From Hymenobacter aerilatus (lineage in GTDB: Bacteria; Bacteroidota; Bacteroidia; Cytophagales; Hymenobacteraceae), in the NCBI RefSeq assembly GCF_022921095.1, contig NZ_CP095053.1:4506501-4570500 (forward strand): a stretch of 64,000 nt of DNA, given 5' to 3'. Below are positions 16,944 through 26,921 of the stretch, one piece after another; positions within the stretch are counted from its first letter, which is position 1; each line of letters starts with the position of its first letter. The notes beneath the pieces were generated by a model, which worked only from the letters and a program-made list of their open reading frames with translations, did not search any database and had not been told where the DNA came from. A program made the translations under genes and the position numbers.

Positions 16944-17642
16944 ATGCTGCTGCGTAGGTATTTACTAATCTGCTTTTTATGTTCCTTGACTGCTACTTGT
17001 TTGGCTGGCGTAACGGCAACGTCTCCCGATTCTATTCCGGCTCCAGCACAACTCATTAGGCAGCTTGCGGCCGACGTATGCCAGCGTTTGGCTACCGATA
17101 AGCAACAGGCAGCCTTTGCTACCATGAGCCCCCCGCAAGCCCAGGATATTTTTGAAAGAGTGCTATCAGCCACCATTAAGGAGAAAGACAGCAGCATTCG
17201 GCAAATAGCGCAGCGCAGTGATGTGCCCAATGCCTACGAGCGTCTGTTGAGAAACCTGGCAACGCTGGTTTCGGTCCAGCTAATCAAAACATGCCCGGAC
17301 GCTAGTACACTTTACGGCCGGTTTGCAGGGGCTCGTAGTGACGCGCCTACCCCCGCCGAACAGGCCCTAGTACAATCCTGGGGCGATGAGCTGTGTCAGC
17401 GGCTGGCTGATTTGCAAAAAGCCGGGCGCTTGCAGGGAAAAACCTCTGCAGAATGCATCGAGCTTTTTCATCAGGAGTACAACGCTTCTCTGGCCAAGCG
17501 TGGTCCGCAGATTATGCAACTCTACGGCGCGGATGGCAATAGCCAGCTGGTTGTGGATCTACTGAGTAATCGGATTACGCAATATATGCAGCAACACTGC
17601 CTGCAAACGCTGCTCCTGCTACGAGGAACGGATGCGAAATAA
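16944..17642 (+). CDS. Secreted protein with an internal duplication
   Basis: An unrecognised 232-residue protein with a signal peptide (hydrophobic 7-20, SLTATCLAG). The mature part is two similar helical halves: each contains the motif [DE]-[VL]-CQRLA (about 45-50 and 144-149), an [ED]-x-F-x-x-x-x-[SN]-A-[TS] stretch and a late cysteine before a hydrophobic segment (KTCPD and QHCLQ). Paired cysteines hint at disulfides in the periplasm. It follows the outer-membrane-like gene by 45 bp and may share its transcript. Confidence 0.7.
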   Translation: MLLRRYLLICFLCSLTATCLAGVTATSPDSIPAPAQLIRQLAADVCQRLATDKQQAAFATMSPPQAQDIFERVLSATIKEKDSSIRQIAQRSDVPNAYERLLRNLATLVSVQLIKTCPDASTLYGRFAGARSDAPTPAEQALVQSWGDELCQRLADLQKAGRLQGKTSAECIELFHQEYNASLAKRGPQIMQLYGADGNSQLVVDLLSNRITQYMQQHCLQTLLLLRGTDAK

Positions 17643-17685
17643 ACAAGAAGGCCACCAGTAGCATCTACTGGTGGCCTTCTTGTTT
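17641..17685. terminator. Bidirectional terminator between convergent genes
   Basis: A perfect 21-bp stem (17641-17661 with 17665-17685) beginning AAACAAGAAGG and ending in CTTCTTGTTT. It overlaps the stop codon of the plus-strand gene and lies 16 bp from the rlmN stop, so it can serve both. Confidence 0.85.
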
Positions 17686-17701
17686 GCAGAGCGCGTTATA
17701 T

Positions 17702-18772
17702 CTACGCAGCTGCCTCGGCTTTTTCCTTCACGGCCAGCTGTCCGCAGGCGGCGTCTATGTCTTTGCCGCGGCTCCGGCGCACGTTGGTTTGCACGCCACG
17801 GTCGGCGAGGTACTTGTGGAAAGCTACCAGCTTGTCGTCGGCCGTGTTGATGTAGTCGGCGTTTTCGATGGGGTTGTACTCAATCAGGTTTACCTTGCAG
17901 GGCAGCCACTTCGAAATCTGGAACAGCTCCTCGGCATCTTGCAGCGTGTCGTTGAAGCTCTCGAACACGATGTACTCGTAGGTAACTTTGCGGCCGGTTT
18001 TCTGGTGGTAGTACTGCAACGCATCCTTCAGGGCCGCCAGCGAGTTGGCCTCGTTGATGGGCATGATTTCGTTGCGCTTGGCATCGTTGGGCGCGTGCAG
18101 CGACAGAGCCAGGTTGGCCTTCACGTCGTCGTCGGCCAGCTTCTTGATCATCTTGGCAATGCCCGCTGTGCTGATGGTGATGCGGCGCGGCGCCATGTTC
18201 AGGCCATCGGGGGCGGTGATGCGGCGCACGCTTTCCACCACGTTGGCGTAGTTCAGCAGCGGCTCGCCCATGCCCATATATACAATGTTGGTAAGCGGCG
18301 TGCCGTACTGCGCCTCGCACTGCTCCCGGATGCGCACTACCTGGTCGTAGATTTCGGCGGCGTCGAGGTTGCGTTTGCGGTCCATGTAGCCCGTAGCGCA
18401 AAACTTGCACGTGAGTGAGCAGCCTACCTGCGATGAGATGCAGGCTGTCATGCGTGTGTCGTGGGGGATGAGCACGCCCTCTACCACGTTGCCATCGTAG
18501 AGCCGGAAGGCCGACTTGATGGTGCCGTCGTTGCTGAGCTGCTTGTTCTGCACCTGCACCCCATTGATGACGAAGTGCCGGGCCAGCAACTCGCGGGTAG
18601 CCAGGGAGATATTGTTCATCTCCTCGAAGGAGCCGGCCGTGTTTTTCCACAGCCACTCCGTCACCTGCTTGGCGCGAAAAGGCTTTTCGCCGTGCTCGAC
18701 CATAAAGGTTTTCAGCTCGTCGGGGGAGAGTTTGCGAATATCGCGCTTGGAAATTACGGGCAGCTCTATCAT
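17702..18772 (-). CDS. rlmN: Dual-specificity 23S rRNA/tRNA adenine C2-methyltransferase
   Basis: A radical-SAM enzyme that methylates C2 of A2503 in 23S rRNA and A37 in some tRNAs. The 4Fe-4S cysteines are C118, C122 and C125 in GCSLTCKFC, and the C-terminal catalytic cysteine is C343 in AACGQ. GMGEPLLN and the SLHAPND segment are also typical. I start at the ATG at 18772 (356 residues), six bases beyond a TATCTTTG element; the frame remains open further upstream but that part lacks homology to the family. Confidence 0.95.
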   Translation of the reverse strand: MIELPVISKRDIRKLSPDELKTFMVEHGEKPFRAKQVTEWLWKNTAGSFEEMNNISLATRELLARHFVINGVQVQNKQLSNDGTIKSAFRLYDGNVVEGVLIPHDTRMTACISSQVGCSLTCKFCATGYMDRKRNLDAAEIYDQVVRIREQCEAQYGTPLTNIVYMGMGEPLLNYANVVESVRRITAPDGLNMAPRRITISTAGIAKMIKKLADDDVKANLALSLHAPNDAKRNEIMPINEANSLAALKDALQYYHQKTGRKVTYEYIVFESFNDTLQDAEELFQISKWLPCKVNLIEYNPIENADYINTADDKLVAFHKYLADRGVQTNVRRSRGKDIDAACGQLAVKEKAEAAA

Positions 18773-18777
18773 AACCG

Positions 18778-18785
18778 CAAAGATA
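18778..18785 (-). promoter_or_regulatory. Bacteroidota -7 promoter element (TATCTTTG) at the rlmN start
   Basis: The minus strand reads TATCTTTGC with only five bases between its last G and the rlmN ATG. Transcription would begin at or next to the start codon, so the mRNA may be leaderless. Confidence 0.7.
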
Positions 18786-19036
18786 CAACATGAGCGGCGG
18801 TTGGGTTCCCAGAAATCTTTGGGGTGCGCTATGTTTTTAGTGATGTATGGGGTAGAGGCCCAACAGCTTGTGACTTGTCTTGGCACAACTTAGACCAAGC
18901 AGCAGCAGCAAGGACGAGGCGCAAAATAGCGCATCGCTACCCCGCGTTTACGTCTTACTGGCAGCAGGTGGCCCGAATTTTATAACCAGCTGCCTTGGCG
19001 TATTCCTCCAAATAACGCCTACCTTACCGGCCTAAA
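18786..19036. other. Intergenic region upstream of the thiamine riboswitch
   Basis: No gene seen. It separates rlmN from the thiamine operon and must contain the thi promoter; I cannot place it with confidence. Confidence 0.4.
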
Positions 19037-19115
19037 CTTTAGGGGTGTTCTGCTACGTGCGGGACTGAGAAATACCCTTGGAACCTGATCCAGGTAATGC
19101 TGGCGAAGGGAAAAG
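19037..19115 (+). promoter_or_regulatory. TPP riboswitch (THI element)
   Basis: The conserved thiamine pyrophosphate aptamer is clear: AGGGGTG (19041-19047), the CTGAGA box (19065-19070), ACCCTTGGAACCTGATCC (19074-19091) and TAATGCTGGCGAAGGG (19095-19110), closed by a short CTTT/AAAG stem. It lies 92 bp upstream of thiS and should lower expression of the whole thi operon when TPP is plentiful. A hairpin just after it (19123-19129 with 19140-19146) may belong to the switching part. Confidence 0.95.
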
Positions 19116-19206
19116 TGCAAGATGCGGACGCCTCCCTGGGTCCGCACGGGCGTGCGCCACCTAGAGTTTATTGTTTCTGACAGCCAACCAACTACCCGTT
19201 GCTTGT

Positions 19207-19413
19207 ATGCTTCTCTATGTCAACAATAAACCACACGAAGCCCGCCTCCCTACCCCCACGCTGGCCGATACCCTCCTTGAGCTGCAGCTCGCCGAGCAGC
19301 GCGGCATTGCCGTGGCCGTGAACGACGCCGTGGTGCCCCGCACCGAATGGCCCAGCCACCAACTGCACGCCCAGGACCGCATTACGGTCATCCGCGCCAC
19401 GCAGGGCGGGTAG
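19207..19413 (+). CDS. thiS: Sulfur carrier protein ThiS
   Basis: A ubiquitin-like protein of 68 residues ending in the required Gly-Gly. The C-terminus is adenylated by ThiF and then carries sulfur as a thiocarboxylate for thiazole formation by ThiG. Conserved stretches include the central GIAVAVNDAVVPRTEW and DRITVIRATQGG at the end. The ATG at 19207 is the first start after the riboswitch that gives the normal length. Confidence 0.93.
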   Translation: MLLYVNNKPHEARLPTPTLADTLLELQLAEQRGIAVAVNDAVVPRTEWPSHQLHAQDRITVIRATQGG

Positions 19414-19422
19414 GTTTTTCTC

Positions 19423-19546
19423 AGCCGTTAGCTAATGGCTGTTAGCTGTTAGCCTTTCGGCTGCTGGAAACGAGCAAGTGTTGCTGCTCAACCACGCTTT
19501 TATCTCAATTATAAGGCTAACAGCTAGCAGCTATTAGCGAATGGCT
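19423..19546. repeat. Inverted repeat between thiS and thiC (GTTAGC type)
   Basis: Arms 19423-19456 and 19513-19546 (34 bp) match at 30 positions and are built of GTTAGC-like units. It is unlike the GTCATCCTGAGC family. Located within the thi operon, it ends 6 bp before the thiC start codon. Confidence 0.8.
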
Positions 19547-19549
19547 TAA

Positions 19550-21430
<1,881 letters not shown>

Positions 21431-21439
21431 CCAAAAAAC

Positions 21440-21590
21440 ATCTGTCATCCTGAGCTCGCGAAGGATCTTATAACAGTGGAACGACTAAACAGACCGTCAT
21501 GCTGAGCTTGTCGAAGCATCTCGCGTGTTGATGAAAGCTAGTATCCAACAGCAGCACGCGAGATGCTTCGACAAGCTCAGCATGACGGTC
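21440..21590. repeat. Two repeats: partial GTCATCCTGAGC copy and a GTCATGCTGAGC inverted repeat with 36-bp arms
   Basis: A half copy of the main family (GTCATCCTGAGC...GCGAAGGATCTTAT, 21443-21470) is followed by a different perfect inverted repeat, 21492-21527 with 21555-21590, starting GACCGTCATGCTGAGC and continuing TTGTCGAAGCATCTCGCGTG. Both lie between thiC and thiD. The frame of thiD is open through the right arm, which I take as noncoding. Confidence 0.9.
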
Positions 21591-21604
21591 TAATGAATAA
21601 CTCA

Positions 21605-22384
21605 ATGCCTCAACTACCTCGTCCCTACGTTCTTAGTCTCGCCGGTTTCGACCCGAGCGGCGGGGCTGGCTTGCTGGCCGACTGCAAGACCTTTGAGCAG
21701 CGCGGCGTGTATGGCTTCGGCGTGTGCACGGCCCTCACGGTGCAGAGCGACGTACAATTCAAGCGTGTGCGTTGGGTGCCATTGATAGATCTGCAGGAGC
21801 AAAGCAAGCTACTGTTCGAGCGGTTTCAAATCAATTGGGCCAAAATCGGGCTGGTGGAAAGCCTCACCGAGCTGCCACAGCTGCTGCAGTGGCTGCGGGC
21901 GCAGAATCCGCACATCGGCGTTGTGTGGGACCCAGTGCTGAAGGCCAGCGCCGGCTACAATTTTCACACCGGGCCCGCGCCGGAACTGGTGGCGCAGCTG
22001 TGTACCGGCTTGGCCCTGCTCACGCCCAACCAGCCCGAAATGCTGCGCCTGTGGCCGGCTGCTTCGGCCGAAGCAGCGGCAGCGGCAGTTAGTACCTGGT
22101 GTCCGGTGCTGCTGAAAGGCGGCCACGCCGAGGGCGAGGAGGCCGTGGACGTGCTGTACCAACAGGGGCAGGTAGTGGCCGAGTTTTCGGGGCCGCGCCT
22201 ACCCCATGGCGAGAAGCACGGCAGCGGCTGCGTGTTGTCGGCGGCTATTGTGGCGGGGCTGGCACGGGGCGAGTCGTTGGTGGAGGCCTGTGGATCGGGC
22301 AAGGCGTACACGGCGCGTGTGCTGGCCAGCAACGAGACGTTGCTGGGGTATCATTTTCAGAATCAAGACTATGCAAATCAGTAA
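21605..22384 (+). CDS. thiD: Hydroxymethylpyrimidine/phosphomethylpyrimidine kinase
   Basis: Phosphorylates HMP phosphate to the pyrophosphate used by ThiE. Ribokinase-like fold: SLAGFDPSGGAG near the N-terminus, TALTVQS, WDPVLKASAG in the middle, LLKGGH and the anion-hole loop HGSGC late in the protein. The start at 21605 places the conserved region seven residues in; an ATG at 21593 is also possible. The end overlaps thiE by 14 bases. Confidence 0.93.
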   Translation: MPQLPRPYVLSLAGFDPSGGAGLLADCKTFEQRGVYGFGVCTALTVQSDVQFKRVRWVPLIDLQEQSKLLFERFQINWAKIGLVESLTELPQLLQWLRAQNPHIGVVWDPVLKASAGYNFHTGPAPELVAQLCTGLALLTPNQPEMLRLWPAASAEAAAAAVSTWCPVLLKGGHAEGEEAVDVLYQQGQVVAEFSGPRLPHGEKHGSGCVLSAAIVAGLARGESLVEACGSGKAYTARVLASNETLLGYHFQNQDYANQ

Positions 22385-22997
22385 CCTTCACTATATCACG
22401 ACTTCCCCTGAGCAGGCCGAGCGGGCCTGCGCTGGGGGGGTGCGCTGGGTGCAGTTGCGCGTGAAGAACACGCCCTACCCCGAATGGAAGCAGCTGGCGC
22501 TGGCTACACAGGCCGTTTGTCGTCACTACGGTGCCACGTTCATCCTCAACGACAACCCGCAACTGGCGCTGGAAATTGGCGCCGACGGTGTGCACCTAGG
22601 CAAGCAGGATATGCCGGCCGCCGAGGCGCGTACGCTACTCGGTCCGGATTTCATCATCGGTGGCACGGCTAACACGTTTGCCGATATTGAAGGCCTAGTG
22701 GCGGTCGGGGTTGATTACATTGGTTTGGGGCCGTTCCGTTTCACGACTACCAAGGAAAAGCTGAGCCCGATTCTAGGACTAGAAGGCTACAAGACGCTGC
22801 TGACTCAGCACCGTGCCGCGGGATTTACTACCCCTATCATCGGCATTGGCGGCATCACATTGGCCGATGTAGGGCCGCTGCTGGCCACTGGCCTGCACGG
22901 TGTGGCGGTGTCGGGCGCTATTACGGCTGCGGCCGACCCTGCGGCCGCGGCGGCCCAATTCCTCGAATCGTTGACTACTCTTGTTTCTGCCCTATGA
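22371..22997 (+). CDS. thiE: Thiamine phosphate synthase
   Basis: Joins HMP pyrophosphate and thiazole phosphate to form thiamine phosphate. A TIM barrel of 208 residues with [40 protein letters not shown] and IGIGGI motifs. The ATG lies inside the last codons of thiD (14-base overlap), and the stop overlaps the thiG start by four bases, so translation of thiD-E-G is coupled. Confidence 0.95.
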   Translation: MQISNLHYITTSPEQAERACAGGVRWVQLRVKNTPYPEWKQLALATQAVCRHYGATFILNDNPQLALEIGADGVHLGKQDMPAAEARTLLGPDFIIGGTANTFADIEGLVAVGVDYIGLGPFRFTTTKEKLSPILGLEGYKTLLTQHRAAGFTTPIIGIGGITLADVGPLLATGLHGVAVSGAITAAADPAAAAAQFLESLTTLVSAL

Positions 22998-23767
22998 AAA
23001 CGCAACCCCTCATCATAGCCGGGCGCACGTTTACCTCGCGCCTGTTCACCGGCACGGGCAAGTTCAGTTCGGCGGCCTTGATGGAAGAAGCTCTGCTCGC
23101 CTCCGGCTCGGAGCTGGTGACGGTGGCCCTGAAGCGCGTGGACGTGTCGGACACAAACGACGATATTCTGCGCCACCTCGGGCATCCGCAGTTTCATCTG
23201 CTGCCCAATACCTCGGGCGTGCGCACGGCCAAAGAAGCTGTGTTTGCTGCCCAACTCGCCCGTGAGGCGCTGGAAACCAACTGGCTCAAACTTGAAATTC
23301 ACCCCGACCCCAAGTACCTGCTGCCCGACCCGGTGGAGACGCTGAAAGCCGCCGAGGAGCTGGTGAAGCTGGGATTTGTGGTGCTACCCTACATCCACGC
23401 CGACCCGGTGCTGTGCAAACGACTGGAAGAGGTAGGCGTGGCCGCCGTGATGCCGCTCGGTTCGCCCATCGGTTCCAACAAGGGCCTACTCACGCGCGAC
23501 TTCCTGGAAATCATCATCGGCCAGAGCAAGGTGCCGGTGGTGGTGGATGCCGGTATTGGGGCGCCGTCGCACGCCGCGGCGGCAATGGAAATGGGGGCTG
23601 ATGCGGTGCTGGTGAATACGGCCATTGCCGTGGCCGGCCAGCCGGTGCACATGGCGCAAGCCTTCCAAATGGCTGTAGAAGCCGGGCGCATGGCCTACGA
23701 GGCGCGGCTGGCCGTGCCGGTGGCGCATGCCGAGGCAAGTTCACCGCTCACGGCGTTTTTGGACTAG
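22994..23767 (+). CDS. thiG: Thiazole synthase
   Basis: Builds the thiazole phosphate ring from DXP, dehydroglycine and the ThiS thiocarboxylate. Typical motifs: [27 protein letters not shown], the Schiff-base lysine K99 in [15 protein letters not shown] and VDAGIGAPS. 257 residues, normal length. Its dehydroglycine should come from ThiH, encoded next. Confidence 0.96.
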   Translation: MKTQPLIIAGRTFTSRLFTGTGKFSSAALMEEALLASGSELVTVALKRVDVSDTNDDILRHLGHPQFHLLPNTSGVRTAKEAVFAAQLAREALETNWLKLEIHPDPKYLLPDPVETLKAAEELVKLGFVVLPYIHADPVLCKRLEEVGVAAVMPLGSPIGSNKGLLTRDFLEIIIGQSKVPVVVDAGIGAPSHAAAAMEMGADAVLVNTAIAVAGQPVHMAQAFQMAVEAGRMAYEARLAVPVAHAEASSPLTAFLD

Positions 23768-23782
23768 AATTACCTCAATAAA

Positions 23783-23828
23783 GACCGTCATGCTTCGACA
23801 AGCGGACGCCAGATGGAGCATGACGGTC
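23783..23828. repeat. Short relative of the GTCATGCTGAGC repeat
   Basis: 12-bp arms GACCGTCATGCT (23783-23794) and its complement (23817-23828), with fragments of the inner sequence (TTCGACAAGC) between. It looks like a shrunken copy of the repeat before thiD and lies between thiG and thiH. Confidence 0.8.
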
Positions 23829-23845
23829 AACAGTAAACGTATACC

Positions 23846-24967
23846 ATGAGCTTCCGCCCGATTTTCGAGGCCCACAACTGGGACGATGTCAAAGCCAGCA
23901 TCTACGCCAAAACGGCTGCCGATGTGGAGCGTGCCCTGGCTGCGCCGCGCCGCACGCTGGAGGATTTTAAAGCCCTGATTTCGCCGGCGGCTGTGCCCTA
24001 CCTGGAGCAGATGGCCCGGCTTAGTCAGCAGCTCACACGCAAGCGGTTTGGCAACACGGTGCAGCTCTACGTGCCGCTGTATTTGAGCAACGAGTGCCAG
24101 AACATCTGCACCTACTGCGGCTTCAGTCTCGATAACAAGATTCGGCGGCGCACGCTCAGCAGCGTGGAAATATTGCAGGAAGCGCAGGTGCTGAAGGCGT
24201 GGGGCTACGAGCACGTGCTGCTGGTGACTGGCGAAGCCAACCAAACCGTGGGCGTCGACTACCTCGAAAAGGCCTTGCACACACTGCGCCCGCACTTCGC
24301 GCACCTGTCCATGGAAGTGCAGCCGTTGGATGAGGAAGAGTACGAACGGTTGATTCCGGCAGGACTAAATACAGTGCTGGTATACCAGGAAACCTACCAT
24401 CAGCAAGACTATAAAAAGCACCATCCCAAGGGCAAAAAGTCGAATTTCCACTACCGCCTCGACACGCCCGACCGCTTGGGTAGGGCCGGCATCCACAAGA
24501 TGGGTTTGGGTGTGCTGTTTGGCTTGGAAGACTGGCGCACCGACAGCTTCTACACGGCCCTGCACCTCGACTACCTCGAACGCACCTATTGGCAAACCAA
24601 GTACAGCCTCTCCTTCCCACGCCTGCGCCCCGCCGAGGGGCTGCTACAACCCAAAGTAGAGATGAGCGACCGGGAACTGGTACAGCTCATCTGCGCCTAC
24701 CGCCTGCTGAACGAGGAGGTGGAGCTGTCCATCTCGACCCGCGAAACGCCTACCTTCCGCGACAACATCATCCGCCTGGGCATCACCAGCATCAGCGCCG
24801 GCTCCAAAACCAACCCCGGCGGCTACGCAGTAGCGCCAGAGTCGTTGGAGCAGTTTGAAATCAGCGATGAGCGCACGCCTAAAGAAATTGCGGGTATGAT
24901 TCGGCGGCAAGGCTACGAGCCGGTGTGGAAAGACTGGGACACGGCGTTGGCGCCGGCGCCCATATAA
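23846..24967 (+). CDS. thiH: 2-iminoacetate synthase (tyrosine lyase)
   Basis: Radical-SAM enzyme that cleaves tyrosine to p-cresol and dehydroglycine for the thiazole ring. The cluster cysteines are C84, C88 and C91 in CQNICTYCGFS; further motifs are LLVTGE, SMEVQPL, YQETYH, GVLFGLEDWR, STRE and AGSKTNPGGY. Presence of ThiH rather than the oxidase ThiO means this operon uses the SAM-dependent route. Confidence 0.96.
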   Translation: MSFRPIFEAHNWDDVKASIYAKTAADVERALAAPRRTLEDFKALISPAAVPYLEQMARLSQQLTRKRFGNTVQLYVPLYLSNECQNICTYCGFSLDNKIRRRTLSSVEILQEAQVLKAWGYEHVLLVTGEANQTVGVDYLEKALHTLRPHFAHLSMEVQPLDEEEYERLIPAGLNTVLVYQETYHQQDYKKHHPKGKKSNFHYRLDTPDRLGRAGIHKMGLGVLFGLEDWRTDSFYTALHLDYLERTYWQTKYSLSFPRLRPAEGLLQPKVEMSDRELVQLICAYRLLNEEVELSISTRETPTFRDNIIRLGITSISAGSKTNPGGYAVAPESLEQFEISDERTPKEIAGMIRRQGYEPVWKDWDTALAPAPI

Positions 24968-25025
24968 CCGGCGTCTACCTCAGGCTGACAGAAAAACAAA
25001 CCCTACCCCCGCGCGTTTACTACCC

Positions 25026-26096
25026 ATGCTCACCTCCGCCGAAACCCGCCGCTACGACCGTCACCTGCGCCTACCCGAAATTGGCTCTGAGGGCCAGGAG
25101 AAGCTGAAGGCTGCCCGTGTGTTGGTAGTAGGCTGCGGCGGCCTGGGCTGCCCGGTGCTGCAATACCTGGCCGCGGCCGGGGTAGGCACCCTCGGCCTGC
25201 TCGACCACGATACGGTAGACGAAACCAACCTGCAACGCCAGGTGCTCTACGCCACCGCCGACGTAGGCCGCCCCAAAGCCGAAGCCGCCGCCGAGAAGCT
25301 ACGAGCGCAAAATCCGCTCGTTACGGTGCAGCCGCTTCGGGTGCGTTTGTCGGCGGCGAATGCGCTGGAAATCATGACCGATTATGACGTGGTGGTAGAC
25401 TGCACCGACAACTTTGCCACGCGTTATTTGGTGAGCGATGCGTGCGTGCTGTTGGGCAAGCCGCTGGTGTTTGGGGCCATTTTCAAGTTTGAAGGACAGG
25501 TGTCGGTGTTCAACTACCAGGGCGGGCCTACCTACCGCTGCCTGTTTGCGCAGCCACCCGGCCCCGGCGAGGCGCCGAGCTGCAACGAAATCGGGGTGTT
25601 GGGCGTGCTGCCGGGCATCATCGGCACGCTACAAGCCTCGGAGGCACTCAAGGTGGTGCTGGGGGTAGGGGAGGTGCTCAGCGGGCGGCTGTTGGTGTTT
25701 GACGCGCTGTATATGCAGTTCCGTACCCTGCGCTTTCAGGCCGTGCCGGGTAATCAGCAACTCACCGGCTTGATTGACTACGACCAGTTCTGCGGCGACG
25801 CCCCCACTGATGCCGTTCCTGAAATCAGCGCCGACGAGCTACGCCAGAAGCTGCAAGCCCAGGAGCCACTCCAGCTCCTAGACGTGCGCGAGCCGCACGA
25901 ATACGCCGCCCGTCACATTGGCGGCCGCCTGATTCCGCTGGGCCAGCTCGCCGACGCCCTCTCTACCCTCGACCCCGCAGTACCTATAGTGGTGCACTGC
26001 GCCAGTGGCAAGCGCAGCCGCCAGGCCGCCGAGCTGCTGCTCTCGCACGGCTTCCAGCAAGTAACCTCGCTGCGCAACGGGCTGCAGGATTGGTAG
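25026..26096 (+). CDS. thiF: ThiF/MoeB-type adenylyltransferase fused to a rhodanese domain
   Basis: N-terminal E1-like domain (residues 1-250) with the nucleotide loop GCGGLGC (36-42), R11/D61 region LLDHDTVDETNLQRQ and DCTDNF; C-terminal rhodanese domain (about 265-356) with the active cysteine C325 in HCASGKRS. In this operon it should adenylate ThiS and help load sulfur. The two CxxC zinc pairs usual in E. coli-type ThiF/MoeB are absent: only C172 and C256 remain near those places. It could also serve MoaD in molybdopterin synthesis, but the position after thiH favours thiamine. Confidence 0.88.
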   Translation: MLTSAETRRYDRHLRLPEIGSEGQEKLKAARVLVVGCGGLGCPVLQYLAAAGVGTLGLLDHDTVDETNLQRQVLYATADVGRPKAEAAAEKLRAQNPLVTVQPLRVRLSAANALEIMTDYDVVVDCTDNFATRYLVSDACVLLGKPLVFGAIFKFEGQVSVFNYQGGPTYRCLFAQPPGPGEAPSCNEIGVLGVLPGIIGTLQASEALKVVLGVGEVLSGRLLVFDALYMQFRTLRFQAVPGNQQLTGLIDYDQFCGDAPTDAVPEISADELRQKLQAQEPLQLLDVREPHEYAARHIGGRLIPLGQLADALSTLDPAVPIVVHCASGKRSRQAAELLLSHGFQQVTSLRNGLQDW

Positions 26097-26152
26097 GGAC
26101 ACCAGTAAACTTTGTTGCCTTCTACTTTAGCAAATTAGAGTAGGACATTAAA

Positions 26153-26286
26153 TGGCGCGGGGCTGTGCCCCGTGCCGACTAGTCGCAGGCCTCTGGCTTG
26201 CACCGCTAGAACAATACTCCTGGTGGCGCGGACGACAGCAGGCCAGAGGCCTGCGCATAATCGGCACGGGGCACAGCCCCGCGCCA
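26153..26286. repeat. Nested inverted repeat with perfect 26-bp arms
   Basis: Arms 26153-26178 and 26261-26286 (TGGCGCGGGGCTGTG...) are perfectly complementary; inside them CGCAGGCCTCTGGC (26184-26197) pairs with its complement (about 26240-26253). It sits between the convergent thiF and TenI-like genes, 8 bp from the latter's stop. Not related to the main family. Confidence 0.9.
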
Positions 26287-26294
26287 GTACCATG

Positions 26295-26921
26295 TTACAG
26301 CAACTGCCGCAACGCTGCCACCGGATCAGCTGCCTGCCACACGCTGCCGAGCACGGCGGCTCCGGCAAAACCTGCCGCCCGCACCTGCGCTATCGTATCC
26401 GCTGTGATGCCGCCCAGCGCTACCACCTGCGGCGCGTAGTGCCTGCGTTGCTGTAGCCGCTGTAGCTCCTGCTGTACCTCCGCCAGCGCAAACGCCTGCC
26501 CGTAGTCCTGCTTGCTGATGCTATCGAAAATCGGACTCAAAAACACGTATTCATACCGGCGGCGGTGCCGGCGAAGCTCAGTCAGGCTGTGAAAAGAGGT
26601 AGAAAGGCTGTGGACCGGTTGCCGTAGGTGTGCCTGCGCAGCCCAGGTAGTTCGGGCCGCGGCCGGTAGGTGCAGCCCGCCTATCGAGTAATGCTGCGCT
26701 AGTTCATAGTGCCCGTGTAGCACGATGCGCCTATGGTATTGCTGCGGCATCGCTTGCAGATAGGCTTCTACTTCCGCTGCGGAGGCGCCGGGTTTGCGCA
26801 GGTGAAAGGTCTGTAAACCAGCTTCAAACAAGCACTGCAGTATAGGTGCCTCCGCGGCTGTGGTGGTAGGCGGCGAAATCAGGATGAGGCGGAACGGGCT
26901 ACTACCTTCGGCCTTATGCAT
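26295..26921 (-). CDS. TenI/ThiE-like protein
   Basis: 208 residues with the fold markers of thiamine phosphate synthase relatives: a QTFHLRKPG strand near the start, HLP-A in the middle and VVALGGI, LGSVWQA at the end. The pyrophosphate-binding arginine/lysine and DN motifs of true ThiE are not evident, so it is more like TenI (thiazole tautomerase) or a divergent paralogue. A real thiE is in the operon opposite, so this gene need not do that step. Its ATG overlaps the stop of the upstream thioesterase gene by eight bases. Confidence 0.75.
   Translation of the reverse strand: MHKAEGSSPFRLILISPPTTTAAEAPILQCLFEAGLQTFHLRKPGASAAEVEAYLQAMPQQYHRRIVLHGHYELAQHYSIGGLHLPAAARTTWAAQAHLRQPVHSLSTSFHSLTELRRHRRRYEYVFLSPIFDSISKQDYGQAFALAEVQQELQRLQQRRHYAPQVVALGGITADTIAQVRAAGFAGAAVLGSVWQAADPVAALRQLL

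Noticed and set aside
17684-18418. Long plus-strand frame (244 codons) opposite rlmN
   Set aside because: It lies wholly antisense to rlmN, which has all catalytic cysteines; its protein is Val/Gly/His-rich as expected of a shadow frame in G+C-rich DNA.
26152-26456. Two overlapping plus-strand frames in the nested inverted repeat
   Set aside because: They depend on the repeat and run into the antisense of the TenI-like gene; no homology or start signals.
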